Source: Roseinatronobacter sp. S2
GTDB taxonomy: Bacteria > Pseudomonadota > Alphaproteobacteria > Rhodobacterales > Rhodobacteraceae
Reading direction: 5' to 3'
DNA length: 64,000 nucleotides
Assembly: GCF_029581395.1 (NCBI RefSeq)
Contig: NZ_CP121116.1
Location: 62,001-126,000, forward strand
Of this stretch, positions 17,927 to 27,025 are shown one piece after another (position 1 is the first letter of the stretch; each line of letters opens with the position of its first letter). The position numbers and the translations under genes were made by a program. The notes under the pieces were generated by a model, which worked only from the letters and a program-made list of their open reading frames with translations, ran no database searches and had not been told where the DNA came from.

Positions 17927-18814
17927 ATGGCACGACAATCACTCAATGACCTCGCCGCTTTTGCTGCCGTCGCGCGCAACCGCAGCTTCACTGCCGCAGC
18001 AGCAGAACTGGGTGTGTCGCCATCAGCGCTGAGTCACGCCATGCGCGGCCTTGAAGACCGTCTTGGCGTGCGGCTGCTGGCGCGCTCCACCCGGTCGGTT
18101 GCCCCGACCGAGGCAGGGGCTGCGCTGCTGGAACATCTCGGCCCCGCGCTTTCGCAGATCGAGGATGGTCTGACCGCCCTTTCGGAATGGCGTGACGATC
18201 CCGCCGGTGTCGTCCGCCTGACGACCTTTCACTGGATCGCCTCGACGTTGCTGGCAGAACGACTGCCTGCGTTTCTGGCCCGGCATCCCGACATCACAGT
18301 CGAGGTCAATGTCGATGATGGTCTGCGTGATATCGTCGCTTCAGGCTTCGATGCAGGCATCCGGCTTGGCGAAAGCGTCGAGAAGGATATGATCGCCGTG
18401 AAAATTGGCCCGCCGCTGCGAACACTGGTCGTGGCAACACCGGCGTATTGGCAGGCACATCGCAAACCCCTTCACCCGCGCGATTTGCGCCAGCACAGGT
18501 GTATCGGCTACCGCAACCTGTCAAGCGGCGCGCTGATGCCGTGGGATTTCACGAAAGATGGGCAGGACATCCGCCAGCAAGTGACTGGTCCGCTGGTCTG
18601 CAACTCCTCTGAACTGGCGCTGGCCGTCGTCCGGTCCGGCCGGGGCATCGGCTGGCACATGGAGCAGGATGTGCGCGAAGACCTTGACGCTGGACGGCTT
18701 GAACAGGTGCTTGATGACTGGTCCCCACCCTATCCGGGCGCATTTCTTTATCACCCCAGCCGACGGCAAACCCCTGCACCGCTGCGCGCACTGATTGATT
18801 TTATGAAGCAGTGA
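17927..18814 (+). CDS. LysR-family transcriptional regulator
   Basis: This is a 295-residue regulator with the N-terminal LysR helix-turn-helix (LNDLAAFAAVARNRSFTAAAAELGVSPSALSHAMRGLEDRLGVRLL) and a periplasmic-binding-like effector domain, here of the CrgA/YafC type (LTTFHWIASTLLAERLPAFLARHPDI). It is divergent from the aldo/keto reductase with a 114-base intergenic region and is its likely regulator. Its 3' end runs up to the decayed aldehyde dehydrogenase on the opposite strand. Confidence 0.9.
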   Translation: MARQSLNDLAAFAAVARNRSFTAAAAELGVSPSALSHAMRGLEDRLGVRLLARSTRSVAPTEAGAALLEHLGPALSQIEDGLTALSEWRDDPAGVVRLTTFHWIASTLLAERLPAFLARHPDITVEVNVDDGLRDIVASGFDAGIRLGESVEKDMIAVKIGPPLRTLVVATPAYWQAHRKPLHPRDLRQHRCIGYRNLSSGALMPWDFTKDGQDIRQQVTGPLVCNSSELALAVVRSGRGIGWHMEQDVREDLDAGRLEQVLDDWSPPYPGAFLYHPSRRQTPAPLRALIDFMKQ

Positions 18815-18849
18815 TTGCAGCCTGGTTCGCATCGCAGTTCGGTGCCGGG

Positions 18850-19186
18850 TGCGGTTAAGTCCAACAGATCCACCACCTTCGCGGCCAAGACCGCTTTGTT
18901 TGGTCCCGCCAAAAGGTGCCGCAGGTCGGACATCAATCCACGGTTCATGGCTATCATACCGCTTTCCCACACGCAGGGCGCGGGAAAGATCACCAGAGTA
19001 TACATATGTTGCCAGGCCATATGCTGTAGCATTTACCAAGGTCATCACCTGCCCTTCTGTCCCAAAACGATAGACGGGTGCTACTGGCCCGAAAATTTCC
19101 TCATGCGCCAGCGCGGTATTGAAAGGTACGTTTTCAAGTGTAGTGGGTGGATAGAAGTAGCCATTTCCATGAGTCCCAGAAGCCAA
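18850..19186 (-). pseudogene. Decayed aldehyde dehydrogenase (succinate-semialdehyde dehydrogenase GabD-like), C-terminal fragment
   Basis: The minus strand encodes about 110 residues of an NAD(P)-dependent aldehyde dehydrogenase C-terminus: NGYFYPPTTLENVP, HEEIFGPVAPVYRF, YGLATYVYSGDLSRALRV and then AAPFGGTKQSGLGREGG. Between the last two blocks the frame is lost: the expected GMIAMNRGLMSD segment is found in a different frame near 18925-18960, so one frameshift lies near 18965 and a compensating one near 18920. The N-terminal three quarters, including the catalytic Cys and the Rossmann domain, are missing. It is a remnant of deletion and decay next to the ThuA locus. Confidence 0.85.
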
Positions 19187-19421
19187 TTTTTACCATCTGT
19201 CACGGGGTCCAAATCCTCGTTACCGTCGATGGGAACATGGTTTCCGCGAAGGGCCGGACCGGGCTCGCGGCATTCTTGCGTGAATGCCTGAAGGTGCTGG
19301 CAGGAAAAATCCGGAATGGCGCCACGCCAATCTTACGCCCGCAAAGGCTGGCTGCGGTCGCCCTGCGCCACCGGGGCGACGAAATGCCAGCAAAGGATGT
19401 CCAGGCAATCACTTACTTTGG
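19187..19421. other. Non-coding stretch between aldehyde dehydrogenase remnant and ThuA-like gene
   Basis: I find no credible gene here. Short open frames on both strands lack family resemblance, and the aldehyde dehydrogenase homology does not continue upstream of about 19186. It is probably decayed sequence. Confidence 0.5.
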
Positions 19422-20069
19422 TCAAGGCGCGCGTGCGGCCCATATCAGACCGCGCCTGAGAATCGTCTTCATCTGCGGCACTTCAAATTCGCTTGCGACA
19501 TGCCCGAGCGAGGAAAAGAACACCCGTCCTGCACCATAGCGGCGCTTCCAGACCACGGGCATCACTGTTCCGTCAATCCAGTCCGCATGCTCGCCAGTAA
19601 AGGTGGTGGTCGCAAGAACCTCGTTTGATGGGTCGATATGCATGTAATACTGTTCTGACCTGTAAGGAAAGCTGTCGATACCTGCCATCACGGCATCATC
19701 GGGGCGAATGACATCGACCCGGTAGTCGATGATGTCGCCGGGATGGGCAACCCATTGGCCGCCGCACATGAACTGGTATTCCGGCACTTCGCGGAACGCG
19801 TCGCACATTCCGCCGTGAAATCCCCCCAGTCCGACGCCACTTTTGATGGCGGCGGTAAGCATGTTCACCTCTTCCTTTTCAATTTTGGACATGCTGGCGA
19901 TGGGGACGATCAGACTCATCTCCTTGATGCCTTCATCCGCAAAGGCTTCGGTTGTGTCGTGAACATGGACCTTGAAGCCATCCTCCTCAAGCATGTCGCG
20001 AACGATGCTTGCGCAGGCTTCCGGTTCGTGGCCGTTCCAGCCGCCCCAGACGATCAGTGCTTCGCGCAT
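19422..20069 (-). CDS. ThuA-like domain protein (trehalose/3-keto-glycoside utilisation)
   Basis: This is a 215-residue protein of the ThuA family, a class I glutamine-amidotransferase-like fold. Typical features are ALIVWGGWNGHEPEACASIVRDMLEEDGF at the start, LTAAIKSGVGLGGFHGGMCDAFRE and the FSSLGHVASEFE tail. The ATG at 20069 is preceded by GGGGGAG at 7 bases, better than the longer start at 20099. ThuA acts with the Gfo/Idh protein ThuB in trehalose/disaccharide utilisation through 3-keto sugars in Sinorhizobium. Here the Gfo/Idh gene is immediately upstream on the same strand, and a sugar importer is divergent, so a similar pathway is likely. Confidence 0.85.
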   Translation of the reverse strand: MREALIVWGGWNGHEPEACASIVRDMLEEDGFKVHVHDTTEAFADEGIKEMSLIVPIASMSKIEKEEVNMLTAAIKSGVGLGGFHGGMCDAFREVPEYQFMCGGQWVAHPGDIIDYRVDVIRPDDAVMAGIDSFPYRSEQYYMHIDPSNEVLATTTFTGEHADWIDGTVMPVVWKRRYGAGRVFFSSLGHVASEFEVPQMKTILRRGLIWAARAP

Positions 20070-20095
20070 AGTGTTTCTCCCCCTTGTCTCAGATC

Positions 20096-21205
20096 TCAAG
20101 CCGCCAACACATCGTTGACGATACTGTTCCCAAGCGGCTCTGGCCGCTCTGGCTGTGTCGTGATGTCAATCCGGCTGCGGGTTATGGCGGCCTGCTCTAC
20201 AGCCTCCATAACCTCAAGCGCATGAAGCGCCAGCGCACCGCTTGCCCTGTGCGCCCGGTCCGAGCGTATGGCCTGCGCCATGTCCGCCAAACCGAGCGAG
20301 CGGAAATTACCGTCCCAATATGGCATCGCTATCGGCACATCAGCCCAGTCGCCGTTTTTTGCAAGCGCCTCTATCCGGCCGCCGAAATGGTTGGGGTCGG
20401 GGACCAGAAGCGTTCCTTCGGTGCCGTAAATTTCGATCGGGCTATGGCGGTGGCCCGCCACATCGAAACTCATGACGATCTGGACAATCGCACCGGATGA
20501 AAACGCCAGCGTGCCTGAAACATGGGTGAACACCTCGACCTCTATCATCTCGCCGCTGCGTGGTGCGCTGGTGATGGGCCGTGACTTCCGCAACTTAGAC
20601 GCCATGCCGGTGACAGAGGCAACAGGGCCCAGCAGGTTGACAAGCTGGGTTATGTAATACGGCCCCATGTCCAGCATCGGCCCACCGCCTGATTTGTAAT
20701 AAAAATCAGGATTGGGGTGCCAACGTTCGTGCCCCGGACACATGAAAGAGGCCGTGCCCCCGACCACCTGTCCCAGGGTGCCGGTGTCGACGAAATTGCG
20801 GCAGGTCTGGTGGGCGCCGCCCATGAATGTGTCGGGCGCGCAGCCGACCCGCAGCCCCAGCCGGTGGGCTTCGTCAACCAGTTTCCTGCCTGCTGCAAAG
20901 GTCACGGCCAGCGGTTTTTCCGAATAGACGTGTTTTCCGGCAGCAAGTGCCGCCATGCCAACCTCGACATGTGCTTGCGGGATGGTAAGATTCAGGATTA
21001 CTTCAATACTGTCGTCGGCAAGAAGATCAGCGACTGAGTGTGCAGGAATGCCGAAAGCTCCTCCCTGTGCGACCGCCGTGTCGTGGTCACGGTCGGCCAC
21101 GGCGCGAATATCAAGGATTGGAAATTCCGGCGCGGCCTTCAGATAGGTGCCCGAAATATTTCCACATCCGATGATCCCTACTGCGACTGGTTTTTCAACC
21201 GACAT
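20096..21205 (-). CDS. Gfo/Idh/MocA-family oxidoreductase (ThuB-like)
   Basis: This is a 369-residue NAD(P)-dependent sugar dehydrogenase. The Rossmann motif VGIIGCGNISGTYLKAA, the EKP signature YSEKPLAVTFAAGRKLVDEA and the metal/substrate-region MLDMGPYYITQLVNLLG are visible. It overlaps the end of the ROK regulator gene by 11 bases and precedes the ThuA-like gene, so ROK, oxidoreductase and ThuA form one operon. The likely role is oxidation of an imported glycoside or disaccharide to a keto form. It is not a close duplicate of the Gfo/Idh protein at 3844-4875. Confidence 0.88.
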   Translation of the reverse strand: MSVEKPVAVGIIGCGNISGTYLKAAPEFPILDIRAVADRDHDTAVAQGGAFGIPAHSVADLLADDSIEVILNLTIPQAHVEVGMAALAAGKHVYSEKPLAVTFAAGRKLVDEAHRLGLRVGCAPDTFMGGAHQTCRNFVDTGTLGQVVGGTASFMCPGHERWHPNPDFYYKSGGGPMLDMGPYYITQLVNLLGPVASVTGMASKLRKSRPITSAPRSGEMIEVEVFTHVSGTLAFSSGAIVQIVMSFDVAGHRHSPIEIYGTEGTLLVPDPNHFGGRIEALAKNGDWADVPIAMPYWDGNFRSLGLADMAQAIRSDRAHRASGALALHALEVMEAVEQAAITRSRIDITTQPERPEPLGNSIVNDVLAA

Positions 21206-22442
21206 GCTTCACTCCCTCCTGATCGCTTCTGCTATTGGATTGTTTGGGGCGCATGGTTCCCCACGGGGACCCGTAAAGTTCGCGCAGCGCCAAAGCGGCG
21301 GCACCACGCGCCCAAAGGCCATCATCGGCGTGATGAATGTCCACGTTACCAAGATCAGCAAGCGCAGGCGGAACCGCAGCCTTCATTGCACGGCGCAGCG
21401 GTTCAAGCAGATGCTCGCCCAGACCAAGGACTGATCCCACCAGCAGTATCCGCGGGGGCGCCAGAAGCGTGATGATATTGGCCAGCGCGGTTCCAAGCGA
21501 TTCTCCTGCGCGCCCCGCGTTTTCGATCAGAACCAGATCACCTGTCTGGATGCGCGGGATTATCGTATCAGGCGTTCCGCTAAGGAAGTTATCGCGCGCG
21601 AAATCCGTTCTGGCATGGCCCGCAATGATGGCGCTTTGTTCAGCCAGTTCGGACAGGCGGATCAGCACCGGTGCGTCCGGCGCGCTGATCACCAGATCCC
21701 CCAGATTGGGTGACAAACCGGTTGCGCCCCTGAAAAGCTGCCCCTTGTTCATGATCGACAGACCGATGGAATGTTCAAGCGAGACAAGGACAAAGTCATC
21801 AAGATCGCGCGCCTTGCCAAACCAGCGTTCCCCTTGCGCAATGGCATCCGCATCGCTTTCCAGAAATGTCAGAATACCCAGACGATCTTGCAATGCCGCA
21901 GCCAGTGGCGCGTTGGACTGGCCAAGCAACGGACTTTCCCGGACAGAGCCGGTTGCGTGTTCGATGACGCCCGGCATGGCAATCGACAGGCTGTCAATCT
22001 CATCCAGGGTCCGGCCCGCGTCAATCAGACAGGACCGGACGCCATCGGCAATCAGATAGGCCAGCACATCCACAGGTTCGCGCGTCAAGCGCACCGGCAG
22101 GCTGAATTCTGACAACACATCCCCCTGAAAGTCGGTCAGAACAAAATGCATCCGGTAAGGGGACACCTTGACCCCGATGACGCAGGCCGCATCGGCCTTC
22201 AGTTGCAGCATGACTCTGGGCCGTCCGCGACCGCCCGTGCCACTGTTGCGCAGATCACCGACGCTTACAGGTTCAATAAATCCGCTTTCTATCAACGATC
22301 CGGTGATGGCCGAAATGGTCGTGGGCGACAGTTCGGTCCTTTCGGATATAGCAACGCGGGCCAACGGGCCATGCCGCCTGATCGTATCAAGAACATGGAA
22401 GCGGTTGATAGCACGCATTAATTCTGGATCGGCGGTCTTCAT
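21195..22442 (-). CDS. ROK-family transcriptional regulator
   Basis: This is a 415-residue repressor with an N-terminal winged helix (FHVLDTIRRHGPLARVAISERTELSPTTISAITGSLIESGF) and a sugar-kinase-like ROK domain. The zinc-binding CxCGxxGCxE motif usual in ROK proteins is missing; the corresponding region reads GLSPNLGDLVISAPDAP, so it is probably not a kinase and may not bind zinc. It likely represses both its own operon (with Gfo/Idh and ThuA) and the divergent sugar importer. The ligand is presumably the transported sugar. Confidence 0.9.
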   Translation of the reverse strand: MKTADPELMRAINRFHVLDTIRRHGPLARVAISERTELSPTTISAITGSLIESGFIEPVSVGDLRNSGTGGRGRPRVMLQLKADAACVIGVKVSPYRMHFVLTDFQGDVLSEFSLPVRLTREPVDVLAYLIADGVRSCLIDAGRTLDEIDSLSIAMPGVIEHATGSVRESPLLGQSNAPLAAALQDRLGILTFLESDADAIAQGERWFGKARDLDDFVLVSLEHSIGLSIMNKGQLFRGATGLSPNLGDLVISAPDAPVLIRLSELAEQSAIIAGHARTDFARDNFLSGTPDTIIPRIQTGDLVLIENAGRAGESLGTALANIITLLAPPRILLVGSVLGLGEHLLEPLRRAMKAAVPPALADLGNVDIHHADDGLWARGAAALALRELYGSPWGTMRPKQSNSRSDQEGVKHVG

Positions 22443-22520
22443 CAGCAGGTACTGTCCATTTTATTCCTGATACAAAATTACTCTGCTATTCCTGACCCAC
22501 CGCGCCCTTGGAAGCAAGCG

Positions 22521-22590
22521 AAAATGGCCATTTTTCCTGCCAAATGGCAAAAAGCTTGACAGAACGGCAAACAGGTGCCCTATTTAATAC
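22521..22590 (+). promoter_or_regulatory. Promoter and operator-like palindromes before the second sugar importer
   Basis: TTGACA at 22556-22561 is followed by an A/T-rich TATTTA box near 22581, a slightly long spacing. Just upstream is the perfect 14-base palindrome AAAATGGCCATTTT (22521-22534), and then TGCCAAATGGCA (22538-22549). These are candidate sites for the divergently encoded ROK repressor. The binding-protein gene starts at 22648 after GGGAGG. Confidence 0.5.
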
Positions 22591-22647
22591 ACAATAAAAA
22601 AAATATCCTCCGAAAGCGGAGGCGCAACTGATTCAGGGAGGATCAAG

Positions 22648-23931
22648 ATGAAATTCCATAGACCTGCTATTTTGGGTGTCACTCTCGCGACGGGGGGGCT
22701 TTTGTGTGCGACAACTGCCTTGGCGCAAACCGAAGTGCGCTGGATGCATATCGAGCAGAACCCTGCTTTCGTCTCGGTATGGGAAGAAATCGCCGCCACC
22801 TATAATGCGGAAAACCCCGACGTGAATGTGACCATGTCGTTTCTGGAGAATGAGGCATTCAAGGCACGACTGCCAACGTTGCTGCAATCAAATGCTGCGC
22901 CACATATCTTTTACAGCTGGGGGGGCGGTGTTCTTAGGGCGCAAGCCGAAAACGGCGCATTGATGAACCTGACCGAGGCAATGGCCGAAGATCGTGGCGG
23001 GCAGCCCTGGGGCGACAACTACAACCCGGCGGCGCTGAACGGGCTGAGTTTTGATGGCGAAGTCTGGGCTGTGCCCTTGCGCATGGGAACCGTCAGCTTC
23101 TTTTACAACAAGGAAATGTTTGCAGAAGCCGGGGTGAATTCGGAAGATCTGACAGACTGGTCATCGTTCCTTGACGCGATTGAAACGCTAAAGGATGCGG
23201 GGTTCACGCCGATTGGTGTCGGCGGCGGTGAACGCTGGCCGGTTCATTTCTACTGGAGTTATCTTGCAATGCGGATCGGTGGCCAGGAGGTGGTCGATAA
23301 CGCAAAAACCGGTGCGGGCGAAGGGTTTGGCCACGAAGCCTTCATTCGCGCGGGTGAAGAACTGGCGCGACTTGGTGAACTTTCGCCATTCCAGCCCGGA
23401 TATCTGGGCGCGACCTGGCCGCAAACGCTTGGAACTTTTGGTGATGGGAATGTCGCGATGATCCTGTCGTTCGAAAACACCGACGGCACACAGCGCAACA
23501 ACGCGGCTGACGGGGTTGGCCTTGATTCAGACAATATCGGACGGTTTCCATTCCCGATGGTCGAAGGGGGCAACAGCCAGATCACCGACACGCTGGGCGG
23601 GCTGAACGGCTGGGCTGTAACTGCGAATGCCCCACCAGAGACGCTGGATTTCCTCGCCTATCTTACAAACGCGGATAATCAGCGCAAGATGGCTGCGGCA
23701 CAGATGCTGATACCCGTCGCGGTTGGCGCTGAAGACGCAATCGAGGGCCTTCATCTGCGCGGTGCGGCTGAACAGCTTGCGGCATCGACATGGCATCAGA
23801 ACTACTTTGATCAGGATTTTGGTCCTTCGCTTGGCCGGGTCATTAACGATATTTCGGTGGAGTTGGTCACAGGCAACATGTCCCCCGAAGAGGCTGTCTT
23901 GATGCTGGAGAACGAGTTCTCTTTGCAGTGA
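22648..23931 (+). CDS. Carbohydrate ABC transporter substrate-binding protein (extracellular family 1)
   Basis: This is a periplasmic sugar-binding protein of 427 residues, first gene of the divergent importer operon. A Sec signal peptide is clear (FHRPAILGVTLATGGLLCATTALAQ). The mature part shows family 1 features: MSFLENEAFKARLPTLLQSNAAPHIFYSWGGG and GTVSFFYNKEMFAEAG. Its set of partner genes (two permeases and an ATPase) is complete downstream. The likely substrate is the glycoside handled by the Gfo/Idh and ThuA proteins. Confidence 0.92.
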   Translation: MKFHRPAILGVTLATGGLLCATTALAQTEVRWMHIEQNPAFVSVWEEIAATYNAENPDVNVTMSFLENEAFKARLPTLLQSNAAPHIFYSWGGGVLRAQAENGALMNLTEAMAEDRGGQPWGDNYNPAALNGLSFDGEVWAVPLRMGTVSFFYNKEMFAEAGVNSEDLTDWSSFLDAIETLKDAGFTPIGVGGGERWPVHFYWSYLAMRIGGQEVVDNAKTGAGEGFGHEAFIRAGEELARLGELSPFQPGYLGATWPQTLGTFGDGNVAMILSFENTDGTQRNNAADGVGLDSDNIGRFPFPMVEGGNSQITDTLGGLNGWAVTANAPPETLDFLAYLTNADNQRKMAAAQMLIPVAVGAEDAIEGLHLRGAAEQLAASTWHQNYFDQDFGPSLGRVINDISVELVTGNMSPEEAVLMLENEFSLQ

Positions 23932-23959
23932 TGTGACGCCCCGCACAATAAGGTCCGTT

Positions 23960-23975
23960 GCCGACCCGTGTCGGC
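23960..23975 (+). terminator. Small intercistronic hairpin after the binding-protein gene
   Basis: GCCGAC, loop CCGT, GTCGGC form a 6-pair stem with a tetraloop in the gap between the binding protein and the first permease. There is no T-run, so it is better read as a stabilising or partial attenuating hairpin. Confidence 0.45.
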
Positions 23976-24005
23976 GGCGGCCCATGATCAAGAGGAGTAT
24001 GGCCT

Positions 24006-24953
24006 GTGGGTTTTGCAAAGGACGGACTACTGGCAAAAGCCGGCGAGGCAATTCGCGAGAATGCACGGCCAATCCGTCGCGAAAAGGTCATTGGCCCCAG
24101 CCGGCTTCCGGTCCTGTTGCTGTTCATCCCCCCCGCACTGCTTCTTTTCACGATCTTCGTCATGCTACCGATGGGCGAAGCGGCCTGGTACAGTTTGTAC
24201 AACTGGTCAGGCTATGGGCGACCAACCCAGTTTGTTGGACTGCGCAATTTCGAGGTGCTTTTCCAAAACAGGGCTTTTCACAAGGCGTTGACCAATACCG
24301 GACTGATCATGGTTGTGTCGATCGTGATTCAGGTGCCTCTGGCGCTTTGGCTTGCGATGCTGCTGGCGGAACGGTTTCCGGGTGTCGTTGCCTTCCGGTT
24401 GATATTTTTCCTGCCTTATGTGCTGGCTGATGTTGCAGCCGGTCTGATATGGCGTTTCGTCTATGATGGTGATTACGGGCTTTTTGCCGCGATCTTTGGC
24501 TTCTTCGGGCTTGAGCCGCCCTATGTGCTCGCCGACAGGGATCTTGCGATATATGCGGTGCTGGCGGTCGTGGTGTGGAAATATTTTGGGTTTCACATGA
24601 TGCTGTTCATTGCCGGTCTGCAATCAATAGACCGCAACCTGCTGGAAGCCGCCGATATTGATGGCGCCAGCCGCTGGCAAAGGTTCCGCTATGTGACGCT
24701 TCCCTTGCTTGCGCCGACACTGCGCCTTTCTGTTTTCTTTGCGGTCATCGGGTCACTTCAGCTGTTTGATGTGGTGATGCCCTTGACCGGTGGTGGGCCG
24801 CTGAACAGCACCGAAACACTTGTTACGTTCCTGTACAGCTATGGTGTCATGCGAACCCAGATCGGGTTTGGCAGCGCCGCTGGTGTGGTCCTGTTCCTGC
24901 TTTGTGTTGTTCTGGCATTCACCTATAAACGGGCACTTATGCGCAATGACTGA
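24006..24953 (+). CDS. Carbohydrate ABC transporter permease (MalF/UgpA-like)
   Basis: This is an inner-membrane subunit of 315 residues starting at GTG, with GAGGAG 8 bases upstream. Hydrophobic segments begin at LPVLLLFIPPALLLFTIFVMLPMG; the ATPase-contact loop is LLEAADIDGASRWQRFRYVTLPLL. It partners with the MalG-like permease that starts inside its last codons. Confidence 0.9.
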   Translation: MGFAKDGLLAKAGEAIRENARPIRREKVIGPSRLPVLLLFIPPALLLFTIFVMLPMGEAAWYSLYNWSGYGRPTQFVGLRNFEVLFQNRAFHKALTNTGLIMVVSIVIQVPLALWLAMLLAERFPGVVAFRLIFFLPYVLADVAAGLIWRFVYDGDYGLFAAIFGFFGLEPPYVLADRDLAIYAVLAVVVWKYFGFHMMLFIAGLQSIDRNLLEAADIDGASRWQRFRYVTLPLLAPTLRLSVFFAVIGSLQLFDVVMPLTGGGPLNSTETLVTFLYSYGVMRTQIGFGSAAGVVLFLLCVVLAFTYKRALMRND

Positions 24954-25827
24954 TGTGACCTCTACGATACGGCCTGCGGTTGGGCGGAACACCCGGAAAC
25001 CCGGCGTCCGTTTTGTGCGGCTTCTCTATGTTTACGCGGTGTTGTTTATCGTGGCCAGCATTGTGCTGATCCCGCTTCTGACAACGGCGCTGGGTGGCTT
25101 CAAGACACTTGGGGATTTGCGGACAAATCCGTTCGGCATTCCCGATATCTGGCAATGGCAGAACTACGGTGACATCCTGTTTTCCAGACGCTACTGGCGG
25201 ATGCTGTGGAATTCGGTGTTCATTTCGACCTTCACGGTTTTCCTGACGCTGGCCGTGGCGGGTATGGCGGCGTTCACTCTGGCCCATATCCGTTTTTTCG
25301 GGTCTGGCTATCTGTTCAACTACTTCTTGCTTGGGCTGATGTTTCCGGTCGCCACGGCAATTCTGCCGCTTTTCATCCGCATCCGTGATCTGGGGCTTCT
25401 GGACAGTCACTGGGGGGTTATCCTGCCACAGGTCGCGTTTGGCCTTGGGATGAGCATACTTCTGATGCGCAACTTCTTTCGCAACGTCCCTCAGGAGTTG
25501 TTTGATGCCGCTTTCGTGGATGGTTGCAGCTACATCCGCTTTTTCTGGGCCGTAACGCTGCCTTTGTCACGGCCAATCATCGCCACGGTTGGTATTGTCG
25601 CTTTTGTGCAAAGCTGGAACAATTACATCATTCCGCTGATTTTGCTGACCTCGGAAGAAAACTATCCCTGGCCGCTCGGCATTATGTCTTACCGGGGCGA
25701 GTATGGCACAGACTGGCAACTGATCCTGGCCTTCATCACCCTGACGATCCTGCCGACAATCATCGTATTTTTCGCGGCACAAAAGCATATTATCGCAGGC
25801 CTGACGGCTGGTGCGGTCAAGGGTTGA
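24946..25827 (+). CDS. Carbohydrate ABC transporter permease (MalG/UgpE-like)
   Basis: This is the second inner-membrane subunit, 293 residues from the ATG at 24946 (MTDVTSTIRPAVG), overlapping the upstream permease by 8 bases. Membrane segments start at LLYVYAVLFIVASIVLIPLL; the EAA loop reads LFDAAFVDGCSYIRFFWAVTLPL. The frame extends further upstream inside the previous gene, but the coupled ATG is the sensible start. Confidence 0.9.
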   Translation: MTDVTSTIRPAVGRNTRKPGVRFVRLLYVYAVLFIVASIVLIPLLTTALGGFKTLGDLRTNPFGIPDIWQWQNYGDILFSRRYWRMLWNSVFISTFTVFLTLAVAGMAAFTLAHIRFFGSGYLFNYFLLGLMFPVATAILPLFIRIRDLGLLDSHWGVILPQVAFGLGMSILLMRNFFRNVPQELFDAAFVDGCSYIRFFWAVTLPLSRPIIATVGIVAFVQSWNNYIIPLILLTSEENYPWPLGIMSYRGEYGTDWQLILAFITLTILPTIIVFFAAQKHIIAGLTAGAVKG

Positions 25828-25844
25828 TTACCTGAACGGCTGCT

Positions 25845-25862
25845 ACAGGGCAGCTGCCCTGT
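25845..25862. repeat. Perfect 18-base intercistronic palindrome
   Basis: ACAGGGCAGCTGCCCTGT is a perfect palindrome in the 71-base gap between permease and ATPase genes. It could form an mRNA hairpin or be a protein site; no T-run follows. Confidence 0.5.
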
Positions 25863-25898
25863 CAAACGGCACGACTACCCCACACGAAAGGCGCCACA

Positions 25899-26966
25899 AT
25901 GGCAAAAGTCTCGATAAGCAATGTCTACAAATTCTATGGGGCAATAGAGGTTCTCCATGGGGTCTCGATAGAAATCGAGGATGGAGAATTCGTCGTTCTT
26001 GTCGGCCCCTCCGGCTGCGGCAAGTCGACATTGCTGCGGATGATCGCCGGCCTAGAGGCAATTTCAGACGGGACAATTTCCGTGGATGGGCTTGTGATCA
26101 ATGATGTTGCGCCGAAAGAGCGTGATATCGCGATGGTGTTTCAGAACTATGCGCTTTATCCGCATATGACTGTCAGGGAAAACATGGGCTTTTCGCTAAA
26201 GCTGCGGGGCAGTTCAAAATCTGAAATCAACGCAGCGGTCGAAAAAGCCGCGGCCATTCTTGGGCTTGGGCCGCTTCTTGAACGGATTCCCCGCGATCTT
26301 TCGGGGGGGCAGCGCCAGCGCGTCGCCATGGGCCGGGCGATTGTGCGCGACCCCAAAGTCTTCCTGTTCGATGAGCCGCTGTCAAACCTTGATGCAAAGC
26401 TGCGGGTGCAGATGCGCACCGAAGTCAAGGACCTGCACCAGCGCCTGAAATCAACCACCGTGTATGTCACCCACGACCAGATCGAGGCGATGACAATGGC
26501 CGACAAGATTGTTGTGATGCATGACGGCATTGTAGAACAGGTCGGAACGCCCCTGGAATTGTATGACAAGCCGAAAAATATGTTTGTTGCGGGGTTTCTT
26601 GGCTCTCCCGCTATGAATTTTATACAGGGGACATACCGATCAGGCGAAAGGCCGATGCTTGATGTTGGCGAAGGCCAGCTTGTGCCGATCATGCCGCAGG
26701 CAAATGTCGCCGACGGTGTCAAAATCGCATTGGGCATCCGTCCCGAAGATGTCGTCATTGATCACGATGATGGGCTTCCGGTCCGTGTTGGTGTAATTGA
26801 ACCCACAGGTGCGGAAACCTATCTTTTCGCACGCCACCATGAAACAGAAATTGTGTGCGTCCTGCGCGAACGGGTGGACCTGAAACCCGGCGACAATATT
26901 AAACTTTCCCTCGCCAGTCCCGCCGCGCATCTGTTCGATTTAGCGACGACCCTGCGCCTTGAATAG
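25899..26966 (+). CDS. Sugar ABC transporter ATP-binding protein (MalK/UgpC-like)
   Basis: This ATPase of 355 residues energises the second sugar importer. Walker [10 protein letters not shown], signature [14 protein letters not shown], Walker [13 protein letters not shown] and [14 protein letters not shown] are present, with a TOBE-type C-terminal regulatory domain ([19 protein letters not shown]). It closes the operon and converges on the SulP gene. It is clearly homologous to the ATPase at 8938-10008. Confidence 0.92.
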   Translation: MAKVSISNVYKFYGAIEVLHGVSIEIEDGEFVVLVGPSGCGKSTLLRMIAGLEAISDGTISVDGLVINDVAPKERDIAMVFQNYALYPHMTVRENMGFSLKLRGSSKSEINAAVEKAAAILGLGPLLERIPRDLSGGQRQRVAMGRAIVRDPKVFLFDEPLSNLDAKLRVQMRTEVKDLHQRLKSTTVYVTHDQIEAMTMADKIVVMHDGIVEQVGTPLELYDKPKNMFVAGFLGSPAMNFIQGTYRSGERPMLDVGEGQLVPIMPQANVADGVKIALGIRPEDVVIDHDDGLPVRVGVIEPTGAETYLFARHHETEIVCVLRERVDLKPGDNIKLSLASPAAHLFDLATTLRLE

Positions 26967-26974
26967 GGCCTGCC

Positions 26975-27000
26975 GCGCAAAAGTGGGAACCGGTTTGCGT
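26975..27000. terminator. Hairpin between convergent genes, resembling a dispersed alphaproteobacterial palindrome
   Basis: The stretch GCGCAAAAGTGGGAACCGG followed by TTTGCG folds with CGCAAA (26976-26981) pairing TTTGCG (26994-26999). Very similar sequences are, as I recall, scattered in intergenic regions of Rhizobiales genomes. It lies between the ATPase and the convergent SulP gene, where it may serve as terminator. Confidence 0.5.
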
Positions 27001-27025
27001 GTCCGTGACATGCGTTATCAATAGG

